Source: UBA1672 sp965263215 (GTDB taxonomy: Bacteria; Pseudomonadota; Alphaproteobacteria; Micavibrionales; Micavibrionaceae). From it: a stretch of DNA of 64,000 nucleotides. A program made the position numbers and the translations under genes. The notes under the pieces were generated by a model. It did not search any database, was not told the origin of the DNA, and saw only the letters and a list, made by a program, of their open reading frames with translations. Positions 55,016-63,104 of the stretch are shown in pieces (position 1 is the stretch's first letter; each line of letters opens with the position of its first letter). The stretch lies in NCBI GenBank assembly GCA_965263215.1, contig OZ253663.1:1860001-1924000 (forward strand), in the 5' to 3' direction.

Positions 55016-55192
55016 ATGAACGTACCAGCCGGTATAGCAGCAGAAACAGCATTATCTCGTCAAAACGTCGCATTGTCTGTTATCAAGAGCAATGCAGAAC
55101 AAGATCAGAAGCTCGCCAATGTTATTGAACAAAGCGTTCAATCTGCCCCTGTAAGCAACACACGCGGCACAAACATCAACATTCTCGTTTAA
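55016..55192 (+). CDS. Small protein resembling YjfB-type motility proteins
   Basis: A 58-residue ORF with AAGGAG well placed before the ATG. The sequence (MNVPAGIAAETALSRQNVAL then SVIKSNAEQDQKLANVIEQS) is helical and its layout, LSRQNVALSVIKSNAEQD followed by a helix and a TNINILV end, recalls the YjfB family annotated as putative motility proteins. The resemblance is by eye. It lies in a 420-bp space between the metallopeptidase-like gene and hemA, reading opposite to both. No flagellar genes occur in the window. Confidence 0.6.
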   Translation: MNVPAGIAAETALSRQNVALSVIKSNAEQDQKLANVIEQSVQSAPVSNTRGTNINILV

Positions 55193-55220
55193 ATTTTTTA
55201 GAAAATTTCAAATAATATAA

Positions 55221-56444
55221 TCAGGCAGCACGTCTTAGCATGTGATGGTTTTGCCACAGATCTTGCAGCGTCTCTCCCATGCGCTTTACATCTTCTAACG
55301 AATGCGCAGCCGTAGCAGTCAAGCGTAAACGCTCGGTTCCCTTTGGCACAGTCGGGTAATTGATTGGTTGTACGTAAATGTCATATTCCCGAAGCAAGAT
55401 ATCGGTAACTTCTTTACAGCAATTCGGTTCACCAACGATCAATGGCACAATATGGCTCTCACCGCGCATATACGGTAGGTCGGCCGCCTCAAGCATATCT
55501 TTAAATAAGGTGACATTTTCACGCTGCTTTTGTCTCTCAACATCAGATATTTTCAAATGCTCAACTGCGGCATGCGCTGCTGCGAGCACTGCTGGCGGAA
55601 GGCTTGTTGTGAAAATAAAGCCCGGCGCATAACAGCGAATAGCATCAATAATAGGTGCGCTGCCGGTGACAAAACCACCCATCGCACCATACGCTTTACC
55701 GAATGTACCCTCGATGATATCAATACGATCCAGTAAACCACGTTCTTCGGCGACACCGCCGCCGCGCGGTCCGTACAACCCAACACCATGTACCTCATCA
55801 ATATAGGTCAGGGCGTTGTATTTTTCAGCTAATCCTACAATTTCTTCAATCGGGGCGATATCGCCTTCCATTGAATAGACGGATTCAAATGCGATGATCT
55901 TGGAGCGATTGTAATCAACAGACTTTAGTAATGATTCAAGATGCTCAATATCATTGTGACGATAAATGAACTTTTCCTGTTTGCTATCCTTAATGCCATG
56001 AATCATAGAGGCATGGTTCAATTCATCAGAGAAAATTGCGCAGTCAGGCATTAGTTTACCGAGAACGCTCAATGCGCCTTCATTGGCAACATAGCCGGAT
56101 GAGAACACAAGCCCGGCATCTTTGTTGTGCAAATCTGCCAAAGATTCTTCCAACTGGACGTGGTATCGTGTTGTTCCGGATATATTACGCGTACCACCTG
56201 CACCCGCGCCACAATCATCAATCGCGGCCTTCGCTGCCGCCATAACCTTCGGATGTTGCCCCATGCCCAGATAATCGTTACTACACCAGATCGCGACCTC
56301 GCGCGCATTACCATTCTCATCATAATAATTCGCATACGGGAAACGTCCTGCAATACGCTCCATCGTCGCAAATATCCTATATCGTCCCTCGGACTTGACA
56401 TTATCAACACAATTTTGAAAATGATTATCGTAATTAATAGGCAT
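55221..56444 (-). CDS. hemA: 5-aminolevulinate synthase (C4 pathway)
   Basis: Condenses glycine with succinyl-CoA to 5-aminolevulinate, the first step of heme synthesis in alphaproteobacteria and mitochondria. With ATG 56444 the enzyme has 407 residues, the usual length; an upstream ATG at 56465 and another at 56495 are in frame. The PLP lysine is near residue 250 in EGTFGKAYGAMGGF, and the FSSGYVANEGAL, IFSDELNHASMI and TYIDEVHGVGLYG motifs are present. Presence of this enzyme supports the alphaproteobacterial assignment. No other heme gene in the window. Confidence 0.97.
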   Translation of the reverse strand: MPINYDNHFQNCVDNVKSEGRYRIFATMERIAGRFPYANYYDENGNAREVAIWCSNDYLGMGQHPKVMAAAKAAIDDCGAGAGGTRNISGTTRYHVQLEESLADLHNKDAGLVFSSGYVANEGALSVLGKLMPDCAIFSDELNHASMIHGIKDSKQEKFIYRHNDIEHLESLLKSVDYNRSKIIAFESVYSMEGDIAPIEEIVGLAEKYNALTYIDEVHGVGLYGPRGGGVAEERGLLDRIDIIEGTFGKAYGAMGGFVTGSAPIIDAIRCYAPGFIFTTSLPPAVLAAAHAAVEHLKISDVERQKQRENVTLFKDMLEAADLPYMRGESHIVPLIVGEPNCCKEVTDILLREYDIYVQPINYPTVPKGTERLRLTATAAHSLEDVKRMGETLQDLWQNHHMLRRAA

Positions 56445-56575
56445 GCAGCTTTCTTTCTTTGGCATTCTTCTATTTCTTTTGCAGAAAAATTGCAAGTACC
56501 AGCCTAGAATAATATTTATTCACTAAAGTAACATGATATAAGTCAATTTTATAAGCCAAATTGGATAAAAACTTT

Positions 56576-57433
56576 ATGATTCTGGTATTCGGCAATATCA
56601 ATGCACATATTTATGCAGGCCTAGATGCCCCCTTAAAAGCGCGCGAGGGTAATTTTTCGTCGCAAAATCATGCTCTTGAACTTAGTGGGACGAGTGCCAT
56701 TCACGCCGTCAGTGCGGCTCGCGGTGGTGCTAAAGTTGCGTTAGTTGCAACGGTGGGCAACGATATATTCGGTAAACATTGCCTTGAAACACTGCGCAAA
56801 GAAGGCATTAACACCTCAGGCATTGGTCAAAATAAAGAAGACACAGGAATCGAAATTTCTTTAAACGAGCCTAACAACGACAGAACCGTCATTATTTCGG
56901 AAGGCGCCAATAAGCATACACATGCGATGCAAATCCCTGATATTCATATGAGTGAACGCAGCTTATTGCTGCTTTCGGATGATACAAATGAAGTGAGCAT
57001 TCAGTCTTTATTAAACCATGCACAAAAAAGAAATACGCGCTCTGTTCTATGCCTGAGCGATAATAACAAACTAAGCGCAGATACGCTTTTTCTTGCAGAC
57101 ATCATCATCGCCAATGAAAAAACCGTCCGTAAGCCTAAAAACGACCATATCGTTATCACAAAAAATAACGGTATAGACGGCGCGGCGGCATACTCGAAGA
57201 ATGGTAATCAATACGGGTATGAATTTCCTGAGCCTATACAAGCACAGGACATGAACGCATGCTACGAAGTTTTCTGCGGTTTTTTTGCTGCCTGTATTCA
57301 GGCTGGTATTGCCATTGATCGCGCGATAGAGCTTGCATCCAAAGCCTCCAGAGCAACATCACAGAAACAAGGCCTGTATAAATCTATTCCTTATTTGGGA
57401 TATATCGGGGATATAGAGAATAAGAGCGCCTAA
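56576..57433 (+). CDS. PfkB-family protein with degenerate catalytic motif
   Basis: A 285-residue ribokinase-like protein (start ATG 56576; TTG 56561 is the open-frame alternative). Fold landmarks: VFGNINAHIYAG at the start, GTSAIHAVSAARGGAKVALV near 45 and VGNDIFGKHCLETLRKEGI near 65. Two key motifs are degenerate: GGAxAN is SGTSAIH, and the catalytic box that should read DTTGAGDAF is DMNACYEVF, so the catalytic Asp is Glu and the anion-hole glycines are missing. Probably not a standard sugar kinase. Convergent with the TetR-like gene, with a 4-nt stop overlap. Confidence 0.78.
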   Translation: MILVFGNINAHIYAGLDAPLKAREGNFSSQNHALELSGTSAIHAVSAARGGAKVALVATVGNDIFGKHCLETLRKEGINTSGIGQNKEDTGIEISLNEPNNDRTVIISEGANKHTHAMQIPDIHMSERSLLLLSDDTNEVSIQSLLNHAQKRNTRSVLCLSDNNKLSADTLFLADIIIANEKTVRKPKNDHIVITKNNGIDGAAAYSKNGNQYGYEFPEPIQAQDMNACYEVFCGFFAACIQAGIAIDRAIELASKASRATSQKQGLYKSIPYLGYIGDIENKSA

Positions 57434-58065
57434 AAACCGAAGCTATTCGCAATCCCCTCTGCGCGATCAAGTGACTTATCCAAGGCAGCCATCGTTTTAG
57501 ACAAATCTTTGCTCTCATCACTTTTCCATGTACGTAAAACTTTCAAGTAAATGCCTGTCATACCTGTAACTTTAATAGCACCTTTTATACCAGAAGTTTC
57601 AATGCCTGACGTCTCTAACATCCAACTCATTGAACGACAAAGATGCGGCATAGAAATTATAACTTGTTTGGGATCACACATAAACGAATCTAAAATGGCG
57701 ATGATCCCCTCGCGGTGATCATTAAGGATATCATAGCGATCCATCAAAATATCAAAGACACGTTCACGCGCACTTGTTGTGTCATCATCGGAATAATGCA
57801 CATTCTCCAATACTTTTTTATCAATCATGCGCCCAAGAAGGACGAGAATGTCATCTCTGTGATCAACACAATCATACAAATCAGTTAATGAAACACCGGA
57901 ACGTGTCGCGATATCCTGCAAGGTTACATATTGCCACCCCTGCTCCACCGCCAACGCTAGCGCAGAAGATACGATCTTCTGTTTGATTTCCACCTTTGCG
58001 GATTTCTTATCAGTATTCTTTTTTGCGTCTGACTTTTTTTCACCCATAGGGCTTGGCCTTTTCAT
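57430..58065 (-). CDS. TetR/COQ9-like transcriptional regulator
   Basis: A 211-residue protein with a Lys/Asp-rich N-tail and a helix-turn-helix at residues ~35-75 (EQGWQYVTLQDIATRSGVSL). The C-terminal half ends with LKVLRTWKSDESKDLSKTMAALD near 180-202, a W/D/TMA pattern shared by alphaproteobacterial TetR-type proteins and the COQ9 family. Whether it binds DNA or acts in ubiquinone metabolism cannot be decided from sequence. ATG 58065 and ATG 58047 are both possible starts. Overlaps the convergent PfkB-like gene by 4 nt and is divergent from adenosine kinase. Confidence 0.72.
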   Translation of the reverse strand: MKRPSPMGEKKSDAKKNTDKKSAKVEIKQKIVSSALALAVEQGWQYVTLQDIATRSGVSLTDLYDCVDHRDDILVLLGRMIDKKVLENVHYSDDDTTSARERVFDILMDRYDILNDHREGIIAILDSFMCDPKQVIISMPHLCRSMSWMLETSGIETSGIKGAIKVTGMTGIYLKVLRTWKSDESKDLSKTMAALDKSLDRAEGIANSFGF

Positions 58066-58129
58066 GTCTTTTACTGTAGAAGATAAAACTACATTTTTTT
58101 GAAAACTACAAGGTTATGGGTAAGTCTAT

Positions 58130-59119
58130 ATGTCTGAAACAAAATATGGCGTAGTCGCCGTTGGAAATGCACTGGTTGACGTTCTTTCACAAGTGCCTGA
58201 AACATTTATTGAAGAGCAAAAACAACACGGCATGGAAAAAGGTGCGATGACACTGATTGACGAAGTGCGCGCGGTTGATCTTTATGCACAAATGCCCAAA
58301 GGCCTTGAAACATCCGGTGGGTCTGCCGCCAACACAATGGCAGGCTTTGCATCATTTGGCGGTCAAGGCGGATTTATCGGTAAGGTTGCCGATGATGAAC
58401 TTGGACAAGTTTACAAAAATGACATTCAGTCTTTAGGTGTTAAATTCGACACGCCTCCACTGACTTTAAGCGCACCAACAGGTCGCTGCATGATTTTGGT
58501 AACACCCGACGCAGATCGTACAATGAACACCTTTTTAGGCGCCAGCGTAGAACTTAGCCCTGTTGATATTGACGGTGATCTGATTGCAAGTGCGAAAGTG
58601 ACGTATCTTGAGGGATATCTGTTTGACCGTGAACAAGCCAAGCAAGCCTTTATCGCCGCGGCAGAGCATGCGCACGCAGCAGGCCATAGAATTGCCCTCA
58701 CACTATCTGATCCATTCTGTGTTGATCGCCACCGCGAAGACTTCTTGAATCTTGTGGAAAATCATGTGGATATCCTGTTTGCGAATGAGGATGAAATAAA
58801 ATCATTATTCCAAAAAGATGACTTTGATGATGCCATCAACGCAATCAGTGAGCATGTTGAAATCGCTGCGGTCACACGCGGCGAAAAAGGTGCTGTTATT
58901 ATTTCTGAGGGCAAGAAAATCAAGATTGACGCCGTCCCCGTGGATAATGTCATCGACACAACAGGTGCAGGCGATCAATTCGCAGCCGGTTTCCTTTATG
59001 GCTTTACCGAAGATAAACCTTTGGAAGAATGTGGAAAATTAGGTGCTATCGCTGCGGCGGAAGTGATCTCCCACATCGGGCCACGCCCTGCGGTTAAGCT
59101 GTCTGATTTGGCGGCTTAA
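58130..59119 (+). CDS. Adenosine kinase (PfkB family)
   Basis: A 329-residue PfkB-family kinase of the alphaproteobacterial adenosine-kinase type: phosphorylates adenosine to AMP. Intact motifs: VVAVGNALVDVLSQVPETF at the N terminus, GGSAANTMAGFASFGG near residue 63, and the catalytic DTTGAGDQFAAGFLYG near 280. Compared with the degenerate relative 700 bp upstream, all catalytic residues are present. Its stop overlaps that of the macrodomain gene in TTAA. Confidence 0.88.
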   Translation: MSETKYGVVAVGNALVDVLSQVPETFIEEQKQHGMEKGAMTLIDEVRAVDLYAQMPKGLETSGGSAANTMAGFASFGGQGGFIGKVADDELGQVYKNDIQSLGVKFDTPPLTLSAPTGRCMILVTPDADRTMNTFLGASVELSPVDIDGDLIASAKVTYLEGYLFDREQAKQAFIAAAEHAHAAGHRIALTLSDPFCVDRHREDFLNLVENHVDILFANEDEIKSLFQKDDFDDAINAISEHVEIAAVTRGEKGAVIISEGKKIKIDAVPVDNVIDTTGAGDQFAAGFLYGFTEDKPLEECGKLGAIAAAEVISHIGPRPAVKLSDLAA

Positions 59120-59682
59120 TTACCGTTCCAGCCGAGTATTCGTAATTTACGATCAAATATTTCGATGGATTTTTCATCGGAACACACGATCCTGACATCT
59201 TCGAATGTCTCTTGCATACGATCATTAATTCCCTGAGCCACCAATCGGGCGGCTTTAGGTTTTGGAAAACCTGACTTCCCTGAAAAAAGCGGCGGGAAAG
59301 AAATGCTACTGAGCAGCATACACCGCGCGAGCTCCATGATGCGGCGCACTGCCCCCGATAGATGTGAATCGTTATGGTCAAACTCTGTGCGGTAATATGG
59401 CATAACACCGACAAGAATATGCTTTACGTTTAAGTCTCCTGAAGGCAGCGCATAAACCTCTCCGACACTAGGCTTATATATATGCTCCAAGATAAATTCA
59501 TCCAAATCATAGCCGCAAGCATCATTAATCGCGCTATTGATACTGCCGCCGAACTTGAGGTCTTGCGGAATAACCATCGCAATAGCATCTGTATCCTGCT
59601 GTGTTATATCACCATGGATAAGCTGTATACGCTCAATAAACGGTTTGGACACTTCGCCGGAGTTTGATATCAATAGTTTCAT
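59116..59682 (-). CDS. Macrodomain protein with altered catalytic loop
   Basis: A 188-residue macrodomain. The fold is recognised from IHGDITQQDTDAIAMVIPQD near residue 23, GGSINSAINDACG near 45, GEVYALPSGDLNVKHILVGV near 74 and SISFPPLFSGKSGFPKPKAA near 125 (the second loop). The VNAAN stretch that carries the catalytic Asn of ADP-ribose/O-acetyl-ADP-ribose hydrolases is AMVIP here, and the first glycine loop is FGGSI rather than GGGV. ADP-ribose binding or hydrolysis is therefore uncertain. Its start codon overlaps that of the divergent solute-binding protein gene (CATG at 59680-59683). Confidence 0.8.
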   Translation of the reverse strand: MKLLISNSGEVSKPFIERIQLIHGDITQQDTDAIAMVIPQDLKFGGSINSAINDACGYDLDEFILEHIYKPSVGEVYALPSGDLNVKHILVGVMPYYRTEFDHNDSHLSGAVRRIMELARCMLLSSISFPPLFSGKSGFPKPKAARLVAQGINDRMQETFEDVRIVCSDEKSIEIFDRKLRILGWNGN

Positions 59683-61465
59683 GATGAAATTTTACGTCCC
59701 GATTCTTACGATATTCTTTATATTCACGCTTTTTTTTACAAGCGCAATGGCGCAAGAGCAAGAAACGCCCTTTGGGCTTGCGATGCACGGGCAAACAAAA
59801 TACAATGCGAACAGCACTCACCTTGACTATGTGAACCCAAACGCCCCCAAAGGTGGTGATGTCAAAATGTCAGCGGTTGGTACGTTTGATACTCTCAATC
59901 CCTACGCTCTTAAAGGGCAAGCAGCAATGAACATGAACTTGGTTTATGACCGATTGATGCGCCGCGTGTGGGATGAACCTTTCACGATGTACCCATTGAT
60001 TGCAGAGCGCGCCGATATTGCCGAGGATAGATCGTCCGTAACTTTTCACCTTAACTCCGCCGCAACATTTCATGATGGTTCGCCTATTACTGCAGAAGAT
60101 GTTTTGTACTCCTACGAAACCCTAAAAGAGCATGGCCGTCCTAATATGCGCCGTATCTACAAGCTCGTCAAAACAGCCAAGGTAAAAGACAAACATACTA
60201 TTCATTTTGCCTTCGGCGAAGGATATGACCGTGAAACAGTGATGATATTGGCCATGATGCCTGTTTTATCAAAAACTTGGTGGAGTAATCGCGACTTTAA
60301 TGAAGGTGTGACCGAAAGCCCCGTTCTTAATGGCCCCTACCGCATCAAAAACTTTGAGATGGGACGCAGCATCACCTATGAACATGTTGATGATTATTGG
60401 GCGCAAGATTTATTCGTCAATAAAGGGCATTATAATTTTAATACCATCACCTATGATTATTTCAGGGACGACACAATCGCGTTAGAAGCCTTTAAAAAAG
60501 GTGATCTGGACATTCGCCGCGAATGGGATGTAAGCAAATGGCGTACGGCCTATGAAGGAATGAACCCACACATGGTACGCCTAGATGCACCCCACAAAAG
60601 ACCTGAACGCGTGCAAGGTTTCTTCTTCAACACACGCAAGCCCCCCTTTGATGATATCCGCGTACGCAAAGCCATCAGCCTTGCGTTTGATGATCAATGG
60701 GTTTTAAAAAATCTCTATCACGGACAATTTAAAAAAATTCAAAGCTTTTTCCCAAATTCAGTTTTAGCGGCTGCGCCTGAAATAACCGATACAGAACAAG
60801 AGTTGCTAGCCCCCTGGCAAAATAAAATCCAAAGCAGCGTCTTTACAAAATCCGATCAAAACTCAAAAAAACCATCAGTAAGAACAAAATTAAAACAAGC
60901 CAGCCAGCTTTTAAATGAAGCAGGATGGGAAATTATTGAGGGCAAGCGCATCAATAAAAAAACAGGCGCGGCACTCACATTCGAAATTTTGGTTGCTACG
61001 CCGCAGGATGAAAAAATTGCACTGACATTCCAACGCAGCCTGGAAAGATTAGGCATAACCATGACCATACGCATGGCCGATAGTGCAACCTTCCAAAAAC
61101 GAAAGCAAAGCTACGAATACGACATGCTTGCATTCTATGTTCAGTTCACCCTATCTCCGGGGACAGAGCAAACGCTTTACTGGACATGCAAAGCCGCCGA
61201 AGAACCTGCGCGGTTTAATTATTCAGGAATTTGTAATCCTGCGCTTGATCACTTTGCGGGCTTAATCGCAAACGCCAAGAGCTACGATGATTTGATTTTA
61301 TACGCGCATATCATTGATCGTATTGCCTTATCAGAATATATATTTGTGCCAATGTTTTATAAAAACGTTGATTATATCGCCCATAATAAAAACATTTCTT
61401 ATCCACAAAATACCCCCATTTATGGGGCTGTTCTGGAAAGTTGGTGGATGGAACAAAAACAATGA
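59681..61465 (+). CDS. Extracellular solute-binding protein, YejA-like (SBP family 5)
   Basis: Periplasmic peptide-binding protein of 594 residues. A signal peptide (FYVPILTIFFIFTLFFTSAMA) is followed by the YejA signature region FGLAMHGQTKYNANSTHLDY near residue 28 and the SBP5 core (VTFHLNSAATFHDGSPITAEDVLYSYETLK split near 125). The C-terminal part contains the DIRREWDVSKW segment. No YejBEF permease or ATPase gene is adjacent, so it may be an orphan or serve a distant transporter. Starts at ATG 59681 or 59684, overlapping the divergent macrodomain start. Confidence 0.88.
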   Translation: MMKFYVPILTIFFIFTLFFTSAMAQEQETPFGLAMHGQTKYNANSTHLDYVNPNAPKGGDVKMSAVGTFDTLNPYALKGQAAMNMNLVYDRLMRRVWDEPFTMYPLIAERADIAEDRSSVTFHLNSAATFHDGSPITAEDVLYSYETLKEHGRPNMRRIYKLVKTAKVKDKHTIHFAFGEGYDRETVMILAMMPVLSKTWWSNRDFNEGVTESPVLNGPYRIKNFEMGRSITYEHVDDYWAQDLFVNKGHYNFNTITYDYFRDDTIALEAFKKGDLDIRREWDVSKWRTAYEGMNPHMVRLDAPHKRPERVQGFFFNTRKPPFDDIRVRKAISLAFDDQWVLKNLYHGQFKKIQSFFPNSVLAAAPEITDTEQELLAPWQNKIQSSVFTKSDQNSKKPSVRTKLKQASQLLNEAGWEIIEGKRINKKTGAALTFEILVATPQDEKIALTFQRSLERLGITMTIRMADSATFQKRKQSYEYDMLAFYVQFTLSPGTEQTLYWTCKAAEEPARFNYSGICNPALDHFAGLIANAKSYDDLILYAHIIDRIALSEYIFVPMFYKNVDYIAHNKNISYPQNTPIYGAVLESWWMEQKQ

Positions 61466-61562
61466 TTACGGCTCTGTCTCATTATTTACATTATTATATT
61501 GAGATAACTCATTATTTTTGTTATGCTTCTAACTGATTTTGTAACCAAAATAGAAGTTTCTG

Positions 61563-62087
61563 ATGATGATTATGCGTTCTTTCTTAGTTCTAGGCCTTGC
61601 CCTGACATTCACTTTCCCTTCATTCGCTGGTGGTATAAACGATGAAATTGAACATAAAGGCCAATACTGGCAACGTGTTCACGCTTCTTCTGCTATTTAC
61701 CTTCGCGGCCCTAAAGCTCAACAAATGCTAAACCGTGATATCGCACATTGTGTTGTTGAATTACGTGAGTTAGAGCGTTTGGGCGCGATTAGAGACGGCA
61801 TCCCTGAATATGTTGATGGTGTAGTTCTGGAAGAAACAGAAGCGCGCCTCGCCGGTTGGGATACACCGGAACGCGATAGAGAATTAATGTTAGAGCACAT
61901 GGATTACATCGATTTTGAAGGTTGCATGATTTCAAAAGGTTGGGAACGTATTAAGTATGTTCCATTTGATGTTGCTGAACAGGCACATGAAAATTACCTT
62001 TATACTCATACAGATTACAGAGAAGGCGCACGCAAACTTAAGATGCTGCCTAATCCATCTAGTGATTATGATAATTTAAATAATTAA
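61563..62087 (+). CDS. Small secreted protein with a CMxxKGW motif
   Basis: A 174-residue protein with a signal peptide ending SFAGG near residue 24. The mature part is acidic and helical, with two cysteines, one in AHCVVELRELE near 62 and one in DFEGCMISKGWERIKYV near 116; the CMxxKGW motif is common in small periplasmic and lipoprotein families. No enzymatic motif. A terminator follows immediately, so this is a single-gene unit. It lies between the YejA-like gene and the convergent glycosyltransferase. Confidence 0.7.
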   Translation: MMIMRSFLVLGLALTFTFPSFAGGINDEIEHKGQYWQRVHASSAIYLRGPKAQQMLNRDIAHCVVELRELERLGAIRDGIPEYVDGVVLEETEARLAGWDTPERDRELMLEHMDYIDFEGCMISKGWERIKYVPFDVAEQAHENYLYTHTDYREGARKLKMLPNPSSDYDNLNN

Positions 62088-62110
62088 GAGTTTCCTCGTT
62101 AAAAAAGACA

Positions 62111-63097
62111 TTATGAACTGGCCGATATTCTCGGCCAGTTTTTTTCTATTGCTTCTTTCACCATTGGAACGCTTAAACTTGTCATCAAACTCTTACATGT
62201 TTTTGCATCATATCCATCGTAATTAATTAATTCATCCATGGTTTCCGGTGTAGAAACATACGTGGCATGCCTTCCCCATGGTGCATATAGGTTTGGATAA
62301 CTCGGCCCGAACAAGCCTATTGTTGGCGTTCCAACTGCTGATGCGCAATGCATCAGACCAGAGTCATTACCTATATAAGTCGAGCATAACGCCAAACACG
62401 CCGCGGCTGTTCCTGGATCAGTCTTTGCGATTACATCAACCTGCTTTTCTTTAGGAACGCCTTCAAGAACGATGCGGGCGGCAACTTCTTCCCCCGGAGC
62501 GGCAAAAACAGCAACCTTCGCATGCGGCATTAAGCCTTCCGACCTTGTGATCCATTGTACAACATCAATAAAGCGATCCTCCGGCCATGTTTTGCCGATC
62601 CAGTTTGCTGTGGGACCAACCCCTAAAACTGGCCCGGCGTTAGGCATAATTTTTCTGGCATCTGCTTTCTGCTCATCTGTAAACCATAATTGAGGCGACG
62701 GCGCATTTTCCTTCAGCTTCATAACAGACGCATTTTGAACCACTTTGTGCTGTGTTTTATCAACATAACTACCGTAAATATAACGTTTCTTTGAGCGCAG
62801 CAATCTTGATACGGCGGAATTTCTGAGATCTATGACAATATCAAATTGCGTTCCTACCACCTGCATCCACACATCAAGCCAATGTTTATTAAATTTCTGT
62901 TTTTGAACAGGAATAATACGCTCTAACATCGGATATCCCTCAAATAAAGATACTGCTAACGGACCACAGCAAATTGTAACCTTTGCATTCGGGTATTCAT
63001 CATGTACATATTTGAGAAGGCCGGAAGATAGAACAGCATCGCCAATACGGCTTGAAGTAATAAAAAGTATCTTGCTAACGTCTGCTTGGGAATCCAT
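62111..63097 (-). CDS. Glycosyltransferase family 9 (heptosyltransferase-type)
   Basis: Adds a heptose or related sugar to the LPS core from an ADP-activated donor at the inner membrane. The 328-residue GT9 protein shows the N-terminal TSSRIGDAVLSSGLLKYV near residue 14, IDLRNSAVSRLL near 90, and the donor-binding GNDSGLMHCASAVGTPTIGL near 238. It lacks a signal peptide. Combined with the gmhA-like gene it suggests a heptose-containing LPS. Its ATG (63097-63095) is within a few bp of the divergent ygfZ start. Confidence 0.9.
   Translation of the reverse strand: MDSQADVSKILFITSSRIGDAVLSSGLLKYVHDEYPNAKVTICCGPLAVSLFEGYPMLERIIPVQKQKFNKHWLDVWMQVVGTQFDIVIDLRNSAVSRLLRSKKRYIYGSYVDKTQHKVVQNASVMKLKENAPSPQLWFTDEQKADARKIMPNAGPVLGVGPTANWIGKTWPEDRFIDVVQWITRSEGLMPHAKVAVFAAPGEEVAARIVLEGVPKEKQVDVIAKTDPGTAAACLALCSTYIGNDSGLMHCASAVGTPTIGLFGPSYPNLYAPWGRHATYVSTPETMDELINYDGYDAKTCKSLMTSLSVPMVKEAIEKNWPRISASS
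62116..62145 (+). terminator. Rho-independent terminator inside the 3' end of the GT9 gene
   Basis: A perfect 10-bp stem AACTGGCCGA / TCGGCCAGTT (62116-62125 with 62131-62140), loop TATTC, then a T-run to 62147. It ends the plus-strand transcript of the 174-residue gene. The same bases encode the last residues of the convergent glycosyltransferase (NWPRISAS), so the terminator is embedded in coding sequence. Confidence 0.9.
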
Positions 63098-63104
63098 GGT
63101 ATTT

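Noticed and set aside
63012..63104. 28-codon upstream extension of ygfZ overlapping the GT9 gene
   Set aside because: No ribosome site, and the extra residues are an antisense shadow of GT9.
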